Shown piece by piece: positions 59,120-64,000 of a DNA stretch of 64,000 nt; position 1 is the stretch's first letter; the number at the start of each line of letters is the position of its first letter. Source of the stretch: Oscheius sp. JU75 (Eukaryota > Nematoda > Chromadorea > Rhabditida > Rhabditidae); assembly GCA_037178855.1 (NCBI GenBank), contig JASJZC010000006.1, positions 6,820,001 to 6,884,000 of the forward strand, in the 5' to 3' direction. The notes beneath the pieces were generated by a model, which had not been told where the DNA came from, did not search any database, and saw nothing but the letters and a program-made list of their open reading frames with translations. A program made the translations under genes and the position numbers.

Positions 59120-61592
59120 ATGGATTCGGATGATGACGATCGCCGTCGCGACAAATTCGCTCGCGAGAGAGACCGTCGTGACGATGACAGGTGAAACAAT
59201 GTTTTACTTTAGTAAAAAGAAAAGTTTAGGAGAGACAACGGCTTCAAAAGATCAGCCGGACGTCGAGATGATTACGGAGCGAAGCGCAGCCGAAACGACG
59301 ACTATGAATCTTCTCGAGACGACGGCAGCGTGATGCTGACTTTCAAAAAATTTCTTCTTACTCAGGTTTGAACATTTTTTCAACTGTATTGATAAATCTT
59401 ATACTCCAGGATGACGACATTTCGGAAACAGACTCTATCAACAAGTACAACGAATATAAGCTAAACTACAAACGGCAAAAAGTGCAAAAGTTTTTCGATG
59501 CTCATATGGCCGAAGAATGGTGCGTTTAAAAATCTCCTCTTTTCAGTCTCCTCTTGCTGTCTCTCCACCATTTCTTCACGTCGTCATTCGTTGCCAGAGG
59601 CGCATTATGCCGCGGTGATGCATTCTCCTTTCGTTATGATTTCAAAGCCCCTTTATTCCACATTTTCTTCTGTTTACCCTTCCTTTTACAATTGTTTTCA
59701 GGCTCCGCGTCAAGTATCATCCTGAAGAATCGCAAAAAATCAAGGATGCTCATCTCGCCAATGTGCAGAAACGTCTGGAAATCTTTACGGCCCTCAAGGA
59801 CAAGGGAACCTTCGACAATTTGAATCTTGACTTGGAAAATGCCAAAGAAATTATTCGAGTCATGGATACAGGTACGTTCCGGATGAAGAAAGTAATCGAA
59901 ACGTTTTTATAGTGGTGGTGATGCTAGAAGGTGGGACGGAAGAAGACATTGAGGCGCTGAAGAAGCAGAAGATAGAAGACGAATCGATCGAGGAAGTTGA
60001 CAAATCGGAGGAGGAAAAGGATGGTGAAGGAGACGACGACAAGAAGACGATGCAACTGCACAAGACACAGTCTGTATTTCTACGCAATGTCGCTCCGAAC
60101 GTCACTCAAGCCGAAATTGAGGAGGTTTGTCATACTTCTATTAAGATTCTAACAAAGTACTTTAGGTTTGCAAGCGTAGTGTTGGCTTCATCCGCGTGGC
60201 TATGGCTGATGCTGCTCCTGAACGCAAGTGGTGGCGTCGAGCCTGGGTGACCTTCAAAAGACACGTCAATATAAAGGAAATCTGCTGGAACCTCAACGCT
60301 GTCTCGGTATTTCCAGTTCTCGGACTTGTTTCGAAGCAGTAATTTTAGGTGAAGGGCTCCGAGTTCCAGGCCATAATAAACCGCGATCTGACTCGACGTG
60401 TCCGTACTACGAATGGTATCACAGCCCACAAGGCCGTTGCTCAAAATGACCTCAAAATGGCAACCAAGCTAGCTGCTACCATGGACAAGAAACTTGGTCT
60501 TTATGGAACAGACGAGCAGCCGGAAGAGGATCGCATAAAGGACATTCAACTCGGTGTTGACCTCGTCGGACAGAGCAAAAATCCTCTAGTTCGTCAGGCG
60601 AAAAACGTGCTAATGGACGTCGATGCGGATGAAATAAGTCCAGAGGAAGAGGAATTGCTTCATCGTTCCGGTGGTCAGACCAACGGCAATTTGGAGGAAA
60701 AGGCCCAGTTTCAACGAGACGAAACCATCTTGAAGGCCCTGGATATGCTGGTCGTCTATCTCAGAATCGTCCACTCGATCGATTTCTACGGACATCTGGA
60801 CTATCCGAACGAGGACAACATGCCCAGCAGGTATTTTTATTGTCTTGCCTTACCAAAACACTTTCAGATGCGGCATTCTTCACGTTCGTGGTCAAGGACC
60901 TTCGGGAACACAATGGGGAACCACGGAAGATGGCAAGGCTCTAATCTCGAGCAAATTCGTCGCCGACTTTACCAGCGGTTTCAATCAGCGACTCGGAGAA
61001 GCCCTTATGGATATCGGCTTTGTCAGTGACGATGAGCAGGAGAAATTGGGCAAGAAGGATCCGGAGGCGTAAGTTTCGGTTCACTTTTCGATTGAATGAC
61101 ATGGTTGCAGTGCGGTGGAGGAGTTCATCAAGTCGAACACCGTCGAACTGGCCAAGGACAAATGGCTCTGTCCCGTATCGGGCAAAAAGTTCAAAGGGCC
61201 CGATTTCATTCGAAAACATCTGCTCTCGAAACACGAGGACGCGCTCAACAACGCTAAATGGGATGCCATCTTTTTCAATAAATACCTCGCAGATCCCAAA
61301 CGCCCCATTGATCCGGAAGTCAAGACTGCATTAGCTCCGCCGGCACGAGACGACGATAGACGAAGTGAGAGATATGGTTAGCTGTTTTTTTTTTGTTCGG
61401 GATTAATCGGAAGTTTTAGAAGACAGACGTCCGCCACCGCGCTATTCTGGAGGAGGTCGTGGAGATTACGGTAGACCGGCTGGAGGCGGCAATGAGCGTT
61501 ATTTCGACCGTCGCGGCGGAGGCGATGAGCGTCAAGATCGTCGTCCTCAAATTTCCTACAGAGATCTCGACGCCCCCGAGGAAATTGCCTAA
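59120..61592 (+). CDS. SRRT: SERRATE/ARS2 RNA effector protein
   Basis: An Asp/Arg-rich N-terminus ([20 protein letters not shown]), then the SERRATE helical core: [56 protein letters not shown], an acidic insert ([15 protein letters not shown]), [40 protein letters not shown], the [20 protein letters not shown] segment, a second core helix region with [19 protein letters not shown], and the zinc finger [20 protein letters not shown] ending in SKHEDAL. The tail is Arg/Gly-rich ([16 protein letters not shown]) and ends DAPEEIA. ARS2 links the nuclear cap-binding complex (CBP20 at 32.6 kb) to miRNA processing, 3' end formation and RNA decay. Several short introns; finger Cys/His residues intact. 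Confidence 0.95.
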
Positions 61593-61774
61593 AGTTATTT
61601 CTCATTATTTATTGTCTCCTACATTATCAACCTATCTTCCCGTTGTGTTTTGTATTTCTAAAATCCAGAATAAACCCCTCACTAAACATCGTTGTTCCTC
61701 GAAGTACAAGGGCACTGAGGACCACTTCACCTCGCGCCTCTTTCTGTGTCAAGAACCTTCGTCCAGTCGAAGCA

Positions 61775-62350
61775 TTAGATGCCTAATCGGGTGAAGGTTC
61801 GATTCTTCGAGGTTCTCTGTTTATCTTCCAACTTCACAGTCTGTTTGCCTCTGTCCTTATCTCGTTTTTCAGTTATCCTAATCAAGAGGCGGAGGTCGCC
61901 TCCCGCGACCATTATTTCCGATTCTTGGCTTTTGTCCAGTTTCATCTCATTGTCAGATTCACCTCGAAGCACTCTGCATTTTTTTTGCTTTTGTAAGGTT
62001 GGCTTCAGAATAGGAATGACTCTAGTGTTCCAGAGATTTCTGCTCAGATTAATAACATAGGCAAAATAACCTATCACTTCATTATAAGCCGGTAGGAGTT
62101 TCGAGGTAGTACGGAGTTTCTTTAAAAGATGTTCGCTTCCAGTTACAGAAAGGACTGTTTTTATCTTCCTGCGTCTTACTGACCAAGAATTTCTCATTGC
62201 CAAAGTACTTTGTAAAATCTTCGCCAGAACAGACGGGAAGTATAGAAGGCGGCCACTACTTTCCTCTATGGGATGCAAATCGTAGTGCGGAAGGCTAAAA
62301 AGAAACAACAATCTATCCCATGAAATACATCCCGTACAAGGTTTGGACAT
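61775..62350 (-). CDS. Uncharacterised single-exon ORF
   Basis: A 191-codon open frame beginning MSKPCTGCISWDRLLFLFSL and ending RTSKNRTFTRLGI. The middle and C-terminal parts are rich in K, R, E and Q (RRRKIKTVLSVTGSEHLL, LRGESDNEMKLDKSQESE, RITEKRDKDRGKQTVKL). It is tail-to-tail with ARS2, 180 bp apart. Length in a region of average composition and the amphipathic, charged composition favour coding, but no introns, domain or family are visible, and chance cannot be excluded. Confidence 0.3.
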   Translation of the reverse strand: MSKPCTGCISWDRLLFLFSLPHYDLHPIEESSGRLLYFPSVLAKILQSTLAMRNSWSVRRRKIKTVLSVTGSEHLLKKLRTTSKLLPAYNEVIGYFAYVINLSRNLWNTRVIPILKPTLQKQKKCRVLRGESDNEMKLDKSQESEIMVAGGDLRLLIRITEKRDKDRGKQTVKLEDKQRTSKNRTFTRLGI

Positions 62351-62520
62351 CCTCTTTGACTCTTTTCTCCGCCCTCATTTTTCATTCAAACCGTAAAAGG
62401 TCTATGTCGGTTCACCTTCTCCTTTTGCAGCCGGTAACCGGTTCCCTCCATCTTTTTCTTTCCATTCGTTCAATAATTCAGTTTTTAAGAACCCACGGGT
62501 ACTGTTAGCGTAAATATTGT

Positions 62521-63674
62521 ATGTGGCCACTTATTGGACTGCTGATGTTTCTTCATCAGCCGAAAGAGTTGAGAAGTTGTGCGGCTACTTCGGGCACCAC
62601 GACGACCACAACTGCATCTTCGGTCACGACAACAACAACAGCGGCAACGGGTATTTCTACATTTTGAAAGATCAGGTCAAAGGTTCTTTGAAAGGGGCGA
62701 GATCCAGTTCTATTTTAAATAGACAACCTCTCTCACTCTCTCTTCTAATAGTGTCCGCTCGTCTATTAGGACAAGCCGAAAGCCGGTACGCGAGTATTCG
62801 ACTCGCTTAGTGCGTGAGTGGGATTTAGAAGTTCAAGTTTGTTCCTGCAAATCGACTATGAATCACTACTGTCTCTGAATCAGATATGAACAGAAAGTTT
62901 TGAAACTTGTGACTGTTTGTAAGCAGAGTTCGAAAGTTGCAACAAGCGAAACATTGGTTCCACCGCTAGTATCTTTTTCAAATAGATAGCAAGGACAGAG
63001 GGATAAAGTTGGTATGTACTGTTTGGAAGCAATGGGTTAGAGATCTAACGATCTGTAGGACAGAGAGAAAGTAAGAATCGAACATATGTGTTTGTAACCT
63101 TGTGTTCCCTTGTTCACAAGTTGTTTCCTTGTCGCAGAAATATCTAGCAGGAGCAAGGTTTGTGTAAAACTGTCTGTGCGCCTTGGTAAAAAAAAAAATG
63201 GCTGTCTGGTTGCTCTACTCAGCTCTGAGCCAAGTGGCTTCGTGGGCTGATTGCACAGCTGACCGTTAGCGTTATAGAAGTTGAAGAGGGAAGGAAAAAC
63301 CTTCACAGGACCTTGATACTTTTCAGCCTGTGGCGGCTGCACACTCGACAATCCAGCGATCACAACGGTATTTTTGAATGACGGAAACAAACCCCTCACT
63401 TCCCAAACGATCGGTGTCGACGCCAACGGATGTGCGACTCGAATTATGTTCTGTCAAGGCAATACGGCAACGAGTACTGTCTCGCTCTCGGTCAGTTTCT
63501 ACTCGAAAAAACATTTCTTGTTTTCAGTGGAATAGAGATGCTCAAGGAGTGACGGAAAGTGCACCAAATGGGGGCAGTGTGACCCAGACTTTGACCTGTA
63601 GCCCAGATGGAACTTCCTGGTTTCTTCCGGGAGATGACATTCCCATTACAGAGGTCGAATGTGATTCTACTTGA
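62521..63674 (+). CDS. Secreted C6-domain protein
   Basis: Exons 62521-62650, 63327-63490 and 63528-63674, the first intron 676 nt. Exon 1 gives a signal peptide (MWPLIGLLMFLHQPKELRS) and a Cys followed by a Thr-rich mucin-like linker (ATSGTTTTTTASSVTTTTT). The domain then reads ACGGCTLDNPAITTVFLNDG, VDANGCATRIMFCQGN and, after the second intron, GSVTQTLTCSPDGTSWFLP and TEVECDST. The six domain cysteines (CxxC, GC, FC, LTC, VEC) with SPDGTSW match the nematode C6 domain. These proteins are usually secreted or cell-surface; their role is not defined. Phases of both junctions fit. The Thr linker is probably O-glycosylated. Confidence 0.85.
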
Positions 63675-64000
63675 GTGTTGTGAGACTTTCTGATAAAGGT
63701 GCTCGAGAGATCAGTCGATTGTTGTCACTCCCGGTTCAGAGAGATACGGAGAACGGTTTACGCTGTCTAGATAGGAAAACTTACTAAAATCTTTTGTATT
63801 GCTCATTTCTATGATCTTCAAACTTTGTTTTCGTCCCTGACATGATAGTAAGTGGTAGACATAGAATGACAGAGACCGAATGAGAAAAATTTGTGAAATA
63901 AGCAATGGATCTGGACTAGAAGACGAGAACACTTGCGAATACTTGAGTTCGAAAAAATCAAAGAAGTTTGAAATTGTTTGTTTGTGTCAACGAAACAAAA
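63675..64000. other. Right window edge, no supported gene
   Basis: No convincing coding pattern in the last 326 bp; a gene could continue beyond the edge. Confidence 0.45.

Overview
The window is eukaryotic and almost certainly from a nematode. Genes are split by very short introns (mostly 35-50 nt) with GT..TTTCAG borders, and many start codons sit a few bases behind an unpaired TTTCAG-type acceptor, as expected for spliced-leader trans-splicing. Gene content agrees: a C6-domain secreted protein, an F-box gene with an FBA2-like tail, a divergent SKP1-related (skr-type) gene, an MSP-domain gene, a LIN-18/RYK receptor and a NIPI-3-type Tribbles pseudokinase. GC is moderate and no virus, transposon, CRISPR or rRNA signal was seen.

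Layout. 0.6-5.4 kb: a frameshifted signal-anchor gene, a metallo-beta-lactamase-fold gene and a three-His-box fatty acid hydroxylase family gene. 5.4-8.3 kb (-): a long low-complexity secreted matrix-like protein. 9.6-11.5 kb (+): an SLC17-type transporter. 11.5-15.5 kb (-): two related F-box genes flanking a small Lys-rich gene. 15.8-16.7 kb (-): PRL phosphatase. 17-27 kb is gene-poor and holds a decayed casein kinase 1 copy (21.5-22.8 kb). 27.2-29.9 kb (+): lin-18/RYK. 30.9-31.8 kb (+): Cys-rich secreted protein. 31.9-33.2 kb (-): mrpl-23 and ncbp-2, closely spaced. 33.8-39.1 kb (-): UGGT. 39.7-40.7 kb (-): a small membrane protein. 41.5-42.6 kb (+): a CENP-A-like histone. 44.1-44.5 kb (-): an MSP-domain gene. 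44.7-50.3 kb (+): skr, ribokinase, sugar transporter and histidine acid phosphatase in line with gaps of about 100, 280 and 100 bp. 53.7-56.3 kb (+): Tribbles. 56.8-58.8 kb (-): ERGIC3 with a small gene nested in an intron. 59.1-61.6 kb (+): SERRATE/ARS2. 62.5-63.7 kb (+): C6-domain protein.

Functional themes: nuclear cap RNA metabolism (NCBP2 and its partner ARS2), ER glycoprotein quality control and ER-Golgi traffic (UGGT, ERGIC3), SCF ubiquitin ligase parts (F-box genes and an SKP1-like gene), signalling pseudokinases (RYK, Tribbles), and a centromeric histone with a divergent tail and an enlarged loop 1. All gene models were built by eye from splice signals and reading frame; ends and small exons may be off.
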